From NCBI RefSeq assembly GCF_020740535.1, contig NZ_CP082362.1, positions 1,364,001 to 1,428,000 of the forward strand: a DNA stretch of 64,000 nucleotides, given 5' to 3'. This document shows, in pieces, positions 8,693-18,399 of this stretch. Positions within the stretch are counted from its first letter, which is position 1. Each line of letters opens with the position of its first letter. A model generated the notes under the pieces. That model saw only the letters and a program-made list of their open reading frames with translations, was not told the origin of the DNA and searched no databases. The position numbers were made by a program, and so were the translations under genes. Source of the stretch: Streptomyces profundus. Its GTDB lineage: Bacteria > Actinomycetota > Actinomycetes > Streptomycetales > Streptomycetaceae.

Positions 8693-9043
8693 GCCAGGTG
8701 AACGGCGGCCGGCGCGCGCCGTGGTCGGCGGGAAGTTCCGGCGAACCGCGGGCAAACGGCGGTGCGATGCCCTAGCCTTTTCTGCGGCAAGGGCGCGCAC
8801 TCACGGGGAGATGAGGACGCGCCTTCGCGCTGTAGTCCGCTGTCGCTCGATGTAGCCCCGCTTCGCTCGTAGTAGCCCCGCTTCGCTCGTAGGAGCCCCG
8901 CCTCCGCTCGTAGGAGCCCCGCCTTCGCCCGTCCGTGTCATCCGCACGGTCCCTCGCCTCACTCACCTCGATCGCCCGGCCCGTCGTTCGTCGGTCCCGT
9001 CGTTCGTCGCCCGGCGCCGCTCACATCACCGTTCGGGGGGGAT
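8693..9043. other. 351-bp gene-free region
   Basis: It separates hmuV from the first EPS gene. It holds the five-unit tandem array described separately, G/C-rich flanks and a GGGGGGAT ribosome site just before the ATG at 9044. A 64-codon minus-strand open frame crosses the array, but its repeated RRGSYER is just the repeat read in frame and is not supported as a gene. Confidence 0.6.
8831..8932. repeat. Five-unit 20/21-bp tandem repeat
   Basis: Units are 8831-8850, 8851-8870, 8871-8890 (20 bp) and 8891-8911, 8912-8932 (21 bp). A typical unit is AGTAGCCCCGCTTCGCTCGT. A weaker sixth copy may precede at about 8811-8830. Each unit carries TCGCTCG or a variant and the units abut with no spacers, so this is not a CRISPR array. 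Confidence 0.85.
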
Positions 9044-10549
9044 ATGCGCCATCCAGACATCTCACGCTCCGGAGCCGCACGAAGACCGCGGGTCGCCGCC
9101 GGTCGCACGGCGTCGCCGCCGGGTACGGCACGCTGGTACGCGCCGGTCGCGCTGACCGCCGACACGCTCGGCGTCCTCGTGCCGGTCCTGCTGGTCTACC
9201 ACCTCACCGCCCAACCGCGCCCGCTGGCCTCGGCGTTGGTCGCCACCCTGGGGTGGCTGGGGTTACGCGCGGCGCACCACCGCTATCGACGCCATGGCCT
9301 GGGCGAGAGCCGGGGGCTCCTCGCCTCCGCCCGCGACTGGCTGTCGCTGCTCGGCCTGTTGGCCGTGGCACGGGCCCTGACCGGGGAGAGCTCCGAGGTG
9401 TCGGCGGCGCTGCTGGCGCTGGTCTGGGCCCCGTTGGTGACGGGACTGACCGCCGCCGGACTGCACCGGCACCTGACCGGACAGCGCCACCAGGCGCAGG
9501 CCGTGCGCCGGGTGCTGGTGGTGGGCGAGCCGAACACGGTCGACCTGGTGACGGCGCGGCTGGCCGCGGGAACCGACCACGCCTATGTGACGGTCGGCGC
9601 CGTGCTGCTCGGCCCCGGCGAACTCACCAGCGGGGTGACGCCGTTGGCGCGGCTGCCGCTCCAGGCGCCGGCGCCGGACCCCGACATCCCCGATCTCATC
9701 CCGGCCGGCACCGACGGCTCCCGCGTACTCGCCGCCGCCCGCCAGCAGTGCGCCGACCTGGTGCTTCTCGTGCCTGGCGCCCGGCTGGCCGGGGAGCGGC
9801 TGCGCCGGCTCAGCTGGTCGGTGCAGGACGCCGGGCTCAGCCTGGTCGTCGCCTCGGGACTGACCGAGGTGGCACGCCACCGGCTGACGCTGACCAGCGC
9901 CGCCGGGCTCAATCTGCTCCATGTCGCCCCGCCGCCGCGCTCGGGCACCAGGACCACCGTCAAATCCGCCGCGGACCGGGTGGTGGCGGCGGGGGCGCTG
10001 GTCCTGCTCGCCCCGCTGTTGGCGCTGCTGGCACTGGCCGTGCGGTGGGACTCCAAGGGGCCCGTGCTCTATCGGCAGACCCGCATCGGCCACCGGGGCA
10101 CACCGTTCACGCTGTGGAAGTTCCGGACCATGGTGCCCGACGCGGAGCGCCACCGGCCGGCGCTTGAGGCGGCCAACGAGCACGCCGCGACGCCACTCTT
10201 CAAGATCCGCTCCGACCCCAGGATCACCCGCGTGGGCCGCCTGCTGCGGCGCACCTCGCTGGACGAACTCCCCCAGCTGGTCAACGTGGTGCGTGGCGAG
10301 ATGGCGCTCGTCGGGCCCCGGCCCCCGCTGCCGGACGAGGTGGCCCGCTACAGCGCGGTCGAGCTGCGGCGGCTGCGCGTCAAACCCGGGCTGACCGGGC
10401 CCTGGCAGGTGGGCGGGCGCTCCGAGCTGTCCTGGGACGAGGGGCTGGCGCTGGACCTGTCCTACACCGACAACTGGACCCTGACCGGCGATCTGGATGT
10501 GCTGGCGCGCACCGTCCGCGCGGTGGTCAACGGGCGGGGCGCCTACTGA
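9044..10549 (+). CDS. EPS polyprenyl glycosylphosphotransferase (WcaJ/WbaP type)
   Basis: 501 residues. The N-terminal part holds four or so membrane helices (for example ALTADTLGVLVPVLLVYHL) and a CoA-binding-like central domain. From about residue 305 comes the bacterial sugar transferase domain: a membrane helix, then KGPVLYRQTRIGHRGTPFTL, KFRTM, RRTSLDELPQL, ALVGPRPPLPDEV and KPGLTGPWQVGGRSELSW. The enzyme transfers a sugar-1-phosphate to undecaprenyl phosphate and starts repeat-unit synthesis. It opens the EPS locus; its stop is 8 nt from the convergent fucose synthase gene. Confidence 0.9.
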   Translation: MRHPDISRSGAARRPRVAAGRTASPPGTARWYAPVALTADTLGVLVPVLLVYHLTAQPRPLASALVATLGWLGLRAAHHRYRRHGLGESRGLLASARDWLSLLGLLAVARALTGESSEVSAALLALVWAPLVTGLTAAGLHRHLTGQRHQAQAVRRVLVVGEPNTVDLVTARLAAGTDHAYVTVGAVLLGPGELTSGVTPLARLPLQAPAPDPDIPDLIPAGTDGSRVLAAARQQCADLVLLVPGARLAGERLRRLSWSVQDAGLSLVVASGLTEVARHRLTLTSAAGLNLLHVAPPPRSGTRTTVKSAADRVVAAGALVLLAPLLALLALAVRWDSKGPVLYRQTRIGHRGTPFTLWKFRTMVPDAERHRPALEAANEHAATPLFKIRSDPRITRVGRLLRRTSLDELPQLVNVVRGEMALVGPRPPLPDEVARYSAVELRRLRVKPGLTGPWQVGGRSELSWDEGLALDLSYTDNWTLTGDLDVLARTVRAVVNGRGAY

Positions 10550-10557
10550 TGGCACGT

Positions 10558-11499
10558 TCATCCGGCGGGCCGCTCCCGCCACCAGGCATAGGTGTCGGCC
10601 AGGCCGTCGGCCAGCGGGACGTGGGGCTCGAAGCCCAGCGCGCGCAGCCGGGATATGTCCAGCAACTTGCGCGGGGTGCCGTCCGGTTTCCCGGTGTCCC
10701 AGCCGATCCGGCCCCGGAAGCCGACCACCGAGGCGATCGCGTCGGCCAACTCGGCGATCGACAGATCGGCGCCACAGCCCACGTTGAGCGGCAACTCCTC
10801 GTCGTAGACGCGCAGCATCAGCAGGCAGGCACGGGCCAGATCCCGGCTGTGCAGGAACTCGCGGCGCGGCGTGCCGCTGCCCCAGAGCGTCACCTCATCG
10901 CGCCCGTCCCGCCTGGCCTCGTCCAACCGGCGCAACAGGGCGGGCAGCACATGGGCGGTGCGCGGGTCGAAGTTGTCCCCCGGGCCGTAGAGGTTGGTGG
11001 GCATGGCGGCCACATAGGAGCGGCCGTACTGCCTGCGGTAGGAGCGCAGTTGGGATATGCCGGCGATCTTGGCCAGGGCGTAGGGCTCGTTGGTCGGCTC
11101 CAACGGGCCGGTGAGCAACGCCTCCTCGGGGATCGGCTGGGGCGCCAGCCGCGGGTAGATGCAGGAGGAGCCGAGGAAGAGCAGCCGGTTGACGTCCGCC
11201 GCGTGGGCGCCGGCGATGACGCTCAGCTGGATGCGGAGGTTGTCCTCGATGAAGGCCACCGGCTCCATGGCGTTGGCCATGATGCCGCCCACCCGGGCGG
11301 CGGCCAGCACCACCGCGTCCGGCCGGGTGGCGCGCAGGAAGCTCTCCGTCGCCTCCGCGTCGCGGAGATCCAACAGCTCCCTGGTCCTGGTGATCACCTC
11401 ATGGCCGGCGCCCGCCAGCTCGGCGGCGATGGCGGAGCCGGCCAACCCGCGGTGCCCGGCGACGAAGATCCGCGCGTTCGGCGGCAACAGCGTTTCCAT
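10558..11499 (-). CDS. fcl: GDP-L-fucose synthase
   Basis: 313 residues from the ATG at 11499. The NAD(P)-binding motif is [12 protein letters not shown] near residues 10-20, the catalytic serine region SSCIYP and the catalytic pair YALAK are present, and the family hallmark [13 protein letters not shown] follows. It converts GDP-4-keto-6-deoxymannose, the product of Gmd, to GDP-L-fucose. It is divergent from gmd across 116 bp, so the two steps are probably expressed together. An upstream in-frame start at 11547 adds 16 non-conserved residues and is not preferred. Confidence 0.92.
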   Translation of the reverse strand: METLLPPNARIFVAGHRGLAGSAIAAELAGAGHEVITRTRELLDLRDAEATESFLRATRPDAVVLAAARVGGIMANAMEPVAFIEDNLRIQLSVIAGAHAADVNRLLFLGSSCIYPRLAPQPIPEEALLTGPLEPTNEPYALAKIAGISQLRSYRRQYGRSYVAAMPTNLYGPGDNFDPRTAHVLPALLRRLDEARRDGRDEVTLWGSGTPRREFLHSRDLARACLLMLRVYDEELPLNVGCGADLSIAELADAIASVVGFRGRIGWDTGKPDGTPRKLLDISRLRALGFEPHVPLADGLADTYAWWRERPAG

Positions 11500-11615
11500 G
11501 CCACGGGATTCTGCCAGGCGGCACTGACAGTGCCGAGGCGGTCGCACCGCGCGACCGGTCCCGAGGGGCCGTTCGGGCCGACTCGGCCGAAGACACCAAC
11601 GAGAGAGGGCGCACC

Positions 11616-12629
11616 ATGCCCAAGACGGCGTTGATCAGCGGAATCACCGGGCAGGACGGCTCGTATCTGGCCGAGCTGCTGCTGGCCAAGGGGTACACGG
11701 TGCACGGCTTGTTGCGTCGCTCGTCGTCGTTCAACACCGAGCGGATCGACCATATCTACCAGGGCCCGCAGCACCCCGAGCGCACCCTGGTGCTGCACCA
11801 CGCGGATCTGACGGATGGCGTCGCCCTCGTCAATCTGCTGCGGGAGATTCGCCCGGACGAGATGTACAACCTGGGTGCCCAGTCGCATGTGCGGGTCTCC
11901 TTCGACGCGCCGCTGTACACGGCCGACGCCACCGGGCTCGGCACCCTGCGGCTGTTGGAGGCGGTCCGGGCCAGCGGCATCGACACCCGGCTCTACCAGG
12001 CGTCCTCGTCGGAGATGTTCGGCGCGGCGCCGCCACCCCAGCATGAGGGAACCCCGTTCCATCCGCGCAGCCCCTATGGCTGCGCCAAGGTCTACGGCTA
12101 CTGGTCGGCCGTCAACTACCGGGAGGCGTACGGCCTGTTCGCGGTGAACGGCATTCTCTTCAACCACGAGTCGCCGCGCCGGGGCGAGACCTTCGTCACC
12201 CGGAAGATCACCCGCGCCGTCGCCAGGATCAGGGCGGGGCTCCAGGACCGCCTCTATCTGGGCAATCTGGACGCGGTTCGGGACTGGGGCTACGCGCCCG
12301 AGTATGTCGAGGCGATGTGGCTGATGCTCCAGCGGGAGACGCCCGACGACTACGTGGTGGCCACCGGAGTGGCGGCCAGCGTGCGGGACTTCCTCCACGC
12401 GGCGTTCGCCGCCGGCGGCCTTAACTGGGAGGAACATGTCCGCTTCGACCCGAAGTACGAGCGGCCCAGCGAGGTCGACGCGCTCATCGGCGACCCGAGC
12501 AAGGCGGCCGAGCTGCTCGACTGGCGGCCCCGTACCCACTGGCGGGAGCTGGCCGAGCTGATGGTCGCCGCCGATGTCGAGGTGCTGGCAGCGGAGTTGA
12601 GCGGCAGCAGGGTGCGGGTCGACCGGTGA
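11616..12629 (+). CDS. gmd: GDP-mannose 4,6-dehydratase
   Basis: 337 residues, family-typical. The N-terminal motif is [16 protein letters not shown], the catalytic region SSSEMFG, then [20 protein letters not shown], and the Gmd hallmark [17 protein letters not shown]. It dehydrates GDP-mannose to GDP-4-keto-6-deoxymannose, the substrate of Fcl. Together the pair supplies GDP-L-fucose for the EPS; a rhamnose branch is possible but no RMD-type reductase is seen here. Confidence 0.94.
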   Translation: MPKTALISGITGQDGSYLAELLLAKGYTVHGLLRRSSSFNTERIDHIYQGPQHPERTLVLHHADLTDGVALVNLLREIRPDEMYNLGAQSHVRVSFDAPLYTADATGLGTLRLLEAVRASGIDTRLYQASSSEMFGAAPPPQHEGTPFHPRSPYGCAKVYGYWSAVNYREAYGLFAVNGILFNHESPRRGETFVTRKITRAVARIRAGLQDRLYLGNLDAVRDWGYAPEYVEAMWLMLQRETPDDYVVATGVAASVRDFLHAAFAAGGLNWEEHVRFDPKYERPSEVDALIGDPSKAAELLDWRPRTHWRELAELMVAADVEVLAAELSGSRVRVDR

Positions 12630-12882
12630 GACCGAGGGCACCGGGGGGCGGTGGGGCCGCCGGGATTGGAGGGTCTGGTGGGACCGCCGAGGCACTCGGG
12701 AGACGAGCGGTGGGGCGTGAACCGCGGGGCGCATGAGGCTGAATGCGCCCTTCGCACCACCGTGCGCCGACAACGTGCGCCCTGTCCCAGGGGTCCAGTA
12801 CCCGGGCAAAGCCCCTTTCGGCTGTCGAGTGTCAGTGCCGTGAAGGAGTATGGGGGACGTGGTTGTGAAAGGGGCGACTTAG

Positions 12883-15741
12883 GTGAGTCTCAGGGGTGGT
12901 TGGCGTCGACTGACGCATCGTTCGCGGCCGTCGCGGATCGCGTGGTACGCACGCACGTCGGGCCGCTCGGGCGGCGCGTCCGCCCGGCACCGCGGGCGCC
13001 GCTCGCGGCGGGCCGTGGCGGTGGGGGCAGCGCTGGCGCTGGGCGCCGGCCTGTTGACGCAGGGCGCCGTCTCCGGTGGCGCCGGCGCCGTCACGCCCCC
13101 GGTCGCCATCACGGCCGACGAGCTGCCCACCTGGCAGACCAACGGCATCGTCTACGCGCTGGCCGAGTCCGACGGTGTGGTCTATGTCGGCGGCACCTTC
13201 TCCACCGTCAGGCCGCCGGGAGCCGGCTCGGGCACCCAGGAGCAGCCGGCGGTGAACTTCGTCGCGCTGGACGCCGCCACCGGAGCGCCCGTCGCCGACT
13301 GCTCCCTGGCGTTCACGGTCGGCTCGGGCAGCGCCTCGGTGCGCGCCCTGGCCGTCTCCCCCGACGGCTCCACCCTCTACGCCGGCGGCACCTTCGGCAC
13401 GGTGGCCGGCGCCGGCGCCTCAAGCGTGGCCGCCTTCGAGCTTCCCGGCTGCGCCCGCAAGCCCTTCCCCGTGGCGGCCAACGGCATCGTCCGCGCGCTC
13501 ACGGCCACCGACGACACGGTCTATCTCGGGGGCGACTTCGGCCAGTTGAGCGGTCAGCCGCGAGCGAAGTTCGGCGCGGTCGACGCCGCCGGCCAGGTGC
13601 TGGGCTGGCGCGCCGACGCCGACGAGGCGGGCAAGGCCGTCCGGGTCACCCCCGACGGCGAGCATGTGCTGCTCGGCGGGGACTTCTTCACGGTCAACGG
13701 CACCAGGTCGCACGCCCTCGCCGTGGTCAGCGCGGCCACCGGCTCGATCGCCCACGCCTACTCGGACGGCTTCATCGACCCCCGCTCCACCGTGCAGGCC
13801 ATCGAGGTGGACGCCGACGGCTTCTACACCGGCAACGAGGGCACCGGCGGCGGCGTCTTCGACGGCCGGATCGCGCTCGATCTGGACACCTTCGAGGAAC
13901 GCTGGCGGGACACCTGCCTGGGCGCCACCCAGGCCGTGGCCGTCCATCAGGAGGTCCTCTACAGCGCCCACCACGCGCACGACTGCTCCAGCATGGGCGA
14001 GTTCCCCAACCAGGAGCGCTACCACCTCTTCGGGCAGGGCGTGGACGACCCCGCGCTGCTGGGCTGGTTCCCCAACACCAACGACGGCCTCGGCGAGCAG
14101 CTCGGGCCCCGCGCCCTCGCCGTGGTCACCGACCACCCCGAGGACGAGCGGGACTTCCTGTGGGTGGGCGGCGGCTTCACCACGGTCAACGGCCAGCCGC
14201 AGTGGGGGCTGACGCGGTTCGCCTCCGAGCCGGACATCGGCGCGCCCACGGTCCCCGAGGCGCACGCCGTGTCCACGGCGGCCGGGGAGGTCGAGCTGCG
14301 CTGGCGCGCCAGTGTCGATCTGGACGACAGCCTGCTCACCTACCAGGTCTACCGGGACGGCCGGGCGACGCCCATCCACACGGTGCGGGAGTCGTCCGTG
14401 CCCTGGCGCCGCCCGCAGCTCAGCTTCACCGACACGGACACCAGCCCGGGCCTGAGCCACAGCTACCGCGTCACGGCCACGGACGGCGCCGGCAACACCA
14501 GCGCGCTCTCCGCGCCGGTCTCCGTGACCACGGCCAGTGGCGAACAGCCCTATGTGGAGGCCGTGTTGGCGGACGATCCGCTCCTCTACTGGCGGTACGA
14601 CGAGCCGGCGAACAACTTCGCCTCCGACTCCTCGGGGAACGACTCGGGCGGCGTGCACCGGGGCGGCCCCCAGCGCGGCGCCACCCCGCCCGCGGTGCCG
14701 GGCCCCGGCGCCGCCGCCATCGGCTACGACGGCTCCGACGACTACACCTACGGGAACGTCCGCTACGGCGGGATGAGCGAGTTCACCCTGGAGACCTGGT
14801 TCAACACCACGACCACCAGGGGCGGCAAGCTGATCGGCCTCGGCGACCGCACGCTCCAGCCAAGCGCCAACCGGGACAACAACATCTATCTGCTCAACGA
14901 CGGCCGGGTGGCCTTCGGCGTCTACGACGGCCGCTACCACACGGTGATCAGCCAGAACAGCTACCACGACGGGGAGTGGCACCACGCGGCGGCCTCCGTC
15001 GGCCCGGCCGGGATGCGGCTCTATCTGGACGGCGAGCAGGTCGCCGTGAACACCTCGATCACCGCCAGCCGGGAGGTCGAAGGATACTGGCGCACGGGCG
15101 GCGACAGCCTCCAGAGCTGGCCGAACCGCCCCAGCAGCGACCACTACCAGGGCCTGTTGGACGAGACGGCCGTCTACGCCCCGCAGCTGCCCGCCGCCAG
15201 GATCGCGGCGCACTACGCGGCGGCCTCCCAGCCCACCGACACCCTCACCCAGCTCACCCCGGACGCCGACACCTACGTCAACGGCGCGGCGGCCAACGCC
15301 AACCACGGCACCCACCAACAGCTCGCGGTGCGCGGCTCCAGCCCCTACGAGAGCTATCTCTCCTTCACCCTGCCGGAGGCGCCGGCCGGGACGGTGCTCA
15401 AGGACGCGACGCTGCGCGTGCGGGTCAGCGACGACGCGGCGGCCGGCTCGGCCGACGACTTCGCCGTGCGGCGCACCGCCGAAGCCTGGTCGGAGGCCGA
15501 GACCACCTGGGCCAACCGCCCGGCCCTGGCGGATGAGGTGCTGGGCACGCTCAGCGCCCCCGAGGCGGTGGGCGGCTCCTATACGGCGCCGCTCGACACG
15601 GCGGAGATAGCCTCCTCCCTCGGCGAGGAGCTGAGCCTGGCGCTCACCGGCGAGGGCACGGACAGCCTGTGGCTCCGCGCCCGGGAGAGCCAACAGACGG
15701 CCGTGCGCCCCCAGTTGCTGCTGACCTTCGGAGCGCCCTGA
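12883..15741 (+). CDS. Large secreted beta-propeller/FN3/LamG/DNRLRE-like protein
   Basis: 952 residues from a GTG with AAAGGGG 8 nt upstream. A long basic n-region (RRSRR) and hydrophobic core end near residue 70. Residues about 80-445 are blades with repeated GGTF/GGDF..V.G motifs (YVGGTFSTV, YAGGTFGTVAG, YLGGDFGQLSG, LLGGDFFTVNG). A fibronectin type III segment is at about 453-551 and a concanavalin-like LamG domain at about 559-779. The C-terminal domain (about 787-950) resembles the DNRLRE/CBM96 family (PDADTYVNGAAANANHGTH). The protein is extracellular and probably binds polysaccharide. Lying between GDP-fucose genes and glycosyltransferases, it may act on or hold the exported polymer. 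No catalytic residues are recognised. Confidence 0.82.
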   Translation: MSLRGGWRRLTHRSRPSRIAWYARTSGRSGGASARHRGRRSRRAVAVGAALALGAGLLTQGAVSGGAGAVTPPVAITADELPTWQTNGIVYALAESDGVVYVGGTFSTVRPPGAGSGTQEQPAVNFVALDAATGAPVADCSLAFTVGSGSASVRALAVSPDGSTLYAGGTFGTVAGAGASSVAAFELPGCARKPFPVAANGIVRALTATDDTVYLGGDFGQLSGQPRAKFGAVDAAGQVLGWRADADEAGKAVRVTPDGEHVLLGGDFFTVNGTRSHALAVVSAATGSIAHAYSDGFIDPRSTVQAIEVDADGFYTGNEGTGGGVFDGRIALDLDTFEERWRDTCLGATQAVAVHQEVLYSAHHAHDCSSMGEFPNQERYHLFGQGVDDPALLGWFPNTNDGLGEQLGPRALAVVTDHPEDERDFLWVGGGFTTVNGQPQWGLTRFASEPDIGAPTVPEAHAVSTAAGEVELRWRASVDLDDSLLTYQVYRDGRATPIHTVRESSVPWRRPQLSFTDTDTSPGLSHSYRVTATDGAGNTSALSAPVSVTTASGEQPYVEAVLADDPLLYWRYDEPANNFASDSSGNDSGGVHRGGPQRGATPPAVPGPGAAAIGYDGSDDYTYGNVRYGGMSEFTLETWFNTTTTRGGKLIGLGDRTLQPSANRDNNIYLLNDGRVAFGVYDGRYHTVISQNSYHDGEWHHAAASVGPAGMRLYLDGEQVAVNTSITASREVEGYWRTGGDSLQSWPNRPSSDHYQGLLDETAVYAPQLPAARIAAHYAAASQPTDTLTQLTPDADTYVNGAAANANHGTHQQLAVRGSSPYESYLSFTLPEAPAGTVLKDATLRVRVSDDAAAGSADDFAVRRTAEAWSEAETTWANRPALADEVLGTLSAPEAVGGSYTAPLDTAEIASSLGEELSLALTGEGTDSLWLRARESQQTAVRPQLLLTFGAP

Positions 15742-16241
15742 TGCGCCGCGCCCCCGCCCGTGCCCTGGTGCCGCTCGTGGCCCTGCTGCTCGCGACGCTG
15801 ACGGCCTGCGGCGGTTCGTCCGACGACGGCGCCGCTCCCGAGGGCGAGGCCACCGCGTCGGCCGAGCCCTCCGCCACGGCACCGTCCGAGCCGGCTGACC
15901 CGTCCGATCCCTCCGATCCGGCTCCGGACGGCGAGGGCCCGGCGGCGTCGGCGGACGACGGCGTGCCCGATGAGACCCTCTCCGCCGAGGATCTCGCCCC
16001 GCCCGACGGCGAGTTCACCGAGGAGCAGCGGGACTACCTGGCCGAGCGGGTCCCCACCGGGGTCGAGCCCGGCGCCATCCTGGATCTGGGGATGGCAGCC
16101 TGCGATCGCCTCGGCTATCTCTCCCGCCACGATCCGGCCGCGGCGGCGCCGGCCGTCGAGGCCGGCGAGATCCCGGGGGCCGAGGCCGCCGTCGAGCATC
16201 TCTGCCCGGAGCACGCCGAACTGCTGGCGCCCACCCGTTGA
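15741..16241 (+). CDS. Small secreted lipoprotein, DUF732-like C-terminus
   Basis: 166 residues. The ATG overlaps the TGA of the upstream LamG gene by one base (TGATG), so it is translationally coupled to it. The lipobox is LLATLTAC with Cys at about 24. A Ser/Pro/Asp/Ala-rich linker (25-85) spaces a small helical C-terminal domain that holds two cysteines (MAACDRLGY and EHLCPEH), the layout of DUF732-type domains that form one disulfide. Function unknown; coupling to the LamG protein suggests a surface partner. Confidence 0.8.
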   Translation: MRRAPARALVPLVALLLATLTACGGSSDDGAAPEGEATASAEPSATAPSEPADPSDPSDPAPDGEGPAASADDGVPDETLSAEDLAPPDGEFTEEQRDYLAERVPTGVEPGAILDLGMAACDRLGYLSRHDPAAAAPAVEAGEIPGAEAAVEHLCPEHAELLAPTR

Positions 16242-16243
16242 GC

Positions 16244-16272
16244 GCCGCGCCGCCGCCGGTCGGCGGCGCGGC
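16244..16272. terminator. Hairpin terminator or attenuator before GT2
   Basis: 12-bp perfect stem (16244-16255 with 16261-16272) and 5-nt loop immediately after the lipoprotein stop. It would end or reduce transcription from the LamG operon before the GT2 gene. Confidence 0.65.
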
Positions 16273-16313
16273 CCCCCGTCCGCCCGAGCCCTTCTTACGG
16301 AGATAGGAGCAGC

Positions 16314-17213
16314 GTGACCCGACTACCGATAGCGGTCGTGATCCCCACCAAGAACGAGGCGGCCAACATCGTCTCCACGGTGCGGTCGGTCACAGGCCAC
16401 TTCGCGGCCGTGATCGTGGTGGACTCCGACAGCGACGACGACACCAGGGAGCTCGCCAAGGCAGAGGGCGCCGAGGTCATCTCCTACACCTGGGACGGCG
16501 GTTACCCGAAGAAGAAGCAGTGGTGCCTGGACCGGGTGCGCACCGACATCGACTGGGTGCTCTTCCTGGACGGCGACGAGACGCCCAGCGGCGAGCTGCT
16601 GGCCGAGCTGCGCCGAATCTTCCTGGCCGGACGGCGGGTGCGCCCGGCCGCCTTCGACATCCCGCTCGGCTACTGGTTCGCCGGCCGCCGGCTGCGGCAC
16701 GGCCACACCATCGTCAAGCGCGCCCTGCTCGACCGCACCCGGGCCCGCTTCCCCGAGCCGGCCGATCTGGCCGCGCCCGGCATGGGCGAACAGGAGGGCC
16801 ACTACCAGCCGTTGGCCGATCCGGTGCATCGGCTGCGGGTCACCATCGAGCACCGGGATCTGGATCCGGTCCGCACCTGGTTCGAGCGGCACAACCGCTA
16901 CTCCGACTGGGAGGCCTGGCTGGAGCGGCACCCCGAGGTGCGCGAGGAGATCAGGGTCGCCAAGACCCGACAGGGCCAGCTGTTCCACCGGGCCCCGCTG
17001 AAGCCGCTGCTCTCCTTCGGCTACGCCTACCTCTACCGCCGGGGTTTCCTCGACGGCCGCGCCGGCCTCGACTACGCCCTCGCGATGAGCTTCTACCGCT
17101 GGCAGATCGGCCTCAAGGCCCGCGAGACGGCCACCGCCGAACAGCCGCCTGACAGCGCCCGACCGAAGCCGCCGAGCGGCGCTCTCCGGAGCGAGGCGGA
17201 GCCGAAGGTGTGA
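16314..17213 (+). CDS. Family 2 glycosyltransferase
   Basis: 299 residues from a GTG preceded by GGAGATAGGAGC. The GT-A opening VVIPTKNEAANIVSTVRSV is at residues 5-23, VVDSDSDDDT near 40, and the metal-binding DGDE near 83. The length and the C-terminal layout, with a conserved HNRYSDWEAW segment, match the WaaE/KdtX-like GT2 group that adds a sugar on the cytoplasmic face to a lipid-linked acceptor. It belongs to the EPS locus and converges with the next glycosyltransferase gene after 33 nt. Confidence 0.88.
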   Translation: MTRLPIAVVIPTKNEAANIVSTVRSVTGHFAAVIVVDSDSDDDTRELAKAEGAEVISYTWDGGYPKKKQWCLDRVRTDIDWVLFLDGDETPSGELLAELRRIFLAGRRVRPAAFDIPLGYWFAGRRLRHGHTIVKRALLDRTRARFPEPADLAAPGMGEQEGHYQPLADPVHRLRVTIEHRDLDPVRTWFERHNRYSDWEAWLERHPEVREEIRVAKTRQGQLFHRAPLKPLLSFGYAYLYRRGFLDGRAGLDYALAMSFYRWQIGLKARETATAEQPPDSARPKPPSGALRSEAEPKV

Positions 17214-17246
17214 GCCCGTGGCAGGTCCGCCCGGCGGGCCATCGGT

Positions 17247-18392
17247 TCAGCGGGCGGCCAGGACCTCGCGGTAGATCCCGGTCAGTCGGTCGAGCACCGT
17301 GTCCAGGGTGAACTCCGCGCGCGCCAGCTCCCAGGCGGCCCTGGACGCCCGTTCCCTGGCCGCCGGTGCCAGCAGCTCCAGCACCGCGCGCCCGATGGCC
17401 TGGCCGTTCTCGCCCCCCGGGCGGGCCGGCACCACGCGCCCCGCGCCGGCCCTGGCCACATCCGGGGCGAGCCCGGTCGTGTCCGTGACCACCACGGGCG
17501 TGCCCACCGACATCGCCTCCAGCACGGAAAGCGGAAAGGCGTCCTGGACCGAAGGGAGCACCAGGGCGCTCGCGCCGCGCAGCGCGTCGAGCACCTCGGG
17601 CCCGTCCAGCGCGCCGACCACGTCCAGCGCGTGCCGCACCCCCAACTCCTCGGCGCGGGCGAGGGTTTCGGGGAGCGCCCCGGTGTCGGGCCCGGCCAGG
17701 ACGAAGCGCGCCTGTGGATGCTCGGCGAGCACCGTCGGCATCGCGCCGACGAAGTCCCCCGGCCGCTTCCCCTCCTGCACCCTGGCCAGATAGAGCAGCC
17801 GGGGCGGCCCCTGCGGCGCCGCCGCCCGCTCCCGCGCCGGCACCCCGTTGACCAGGCGGCGGGCCGGCGCGATGGGCGCCGGCGCCACCACGGCCGCCGT
17901 CTCCCGCCGCTCCCGTTCCGTGAGGTGCAGCACCGTGTCCGCGCGGCGCAGCACCCGCCGCACGCCAAGACCGTCGACCAGCCGCGCCACCCGGTTCTCC
18001 GTCGGGTCGATCATGCCGTGGGTCTGCAACACCAGGGGGGTGCCGGCGCGCAGCGCCAGCAGCGCCACGGGCAGCGTCACCAGGTCCCGCATCAGGTGGA
18101 CGTGCACCAGATCGGCGGTCCGCACCGCGCGCGCCGCGCCGGCCAGCAGCGAGGGCGAGGTGATCCCGCTGACCTCGAAGCGGGGCAGCACATGCCGCGC
18201 CCGGTGGAGCCTGACCCGCGCGCCCTCCACGGCGCGCGGCAGCGGCCCGGCGGGGAACCCGTCCCCGAGCGCCAACAGAACGGCGTCGTCCCCGCGTTCG
18301 GCGAGCCCGCGGCACAGGCCGAGGGCGACCCTGGTGGGCCCGCCGAACGCGTGGCTCGGGGTGTGCAACGTCACCGCGTGCAGGACCCGCAC
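17247..18392 (-). CDS. Family 4 glycosyltransferase
   Basis: 381 residues from a GTG. The GT-B fold shows an acceptor domain at residues 1-180 (VTLHTPSHAFGGPTRVALGL) and a donor domain after PRLLYLARVQEGKRPGDFV. The GT4 donor site motif appears as SVQDAFPLSVLEAMSVGTPV near 275-295, where many members have E-x7-E; here the first acidic residue is aspartate. A role in EPS assembly follows from location. It lies 7 nt after the argS stop on the same strand, so it may be transcribed with argS. Confidence 0.85.
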   Translation of the reverse strand: MRVLHAVTLHTPSHAFGGPTRVALGLCRGLAERGDDAVLLALGDGFPAGPLPRAVEGARVRLHRARHVLPRFEVSGITSPSLLAGAARAVRTADLVHVHLMRDLVTLPVALLALRAGTPLVLQTHGMIDPTENRVARLVDGLGVRRVLRRADTVLHLTERERRETAAVVAPAPIAPARRLVNGVPARERAAAPQGPPRLLYLARVQEGKRPGDFVGAMPTVLAEHPQARFVLAGPDTGALPETLARAEELGVRHALDVVGALDGPEVLDALRGASALVLPSVQDAFPLSVLEAMSVGTPVVVTDTTGLAPDVARAGAGRVVPARPGGENGQAIGRAVLELLAPAARERASRAAWELARAEFTLDTVLDRLTGIYREVLAAR

Positions 18393-18399
18393 CCGCGCC

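Noticed and set aside
8831..8932. CRISPR array
   Set aside because: Units abut without spacers and vary; no Cas genes.
12630..12882. Riboswitch in the leader before the LamG gene
   Set aside because: No recognisable conserved core could be matched by eye.
12651..15536. 961-codon open frame on the plus strand across the LamG gene
   Set aside because: An Arg/Gly-rich alternative frame of a gene with clear domains and codon bias.
13420..15882. 820-codon minus-strand frame in the same place
   Set aside because: Shadow frame, no motifs.
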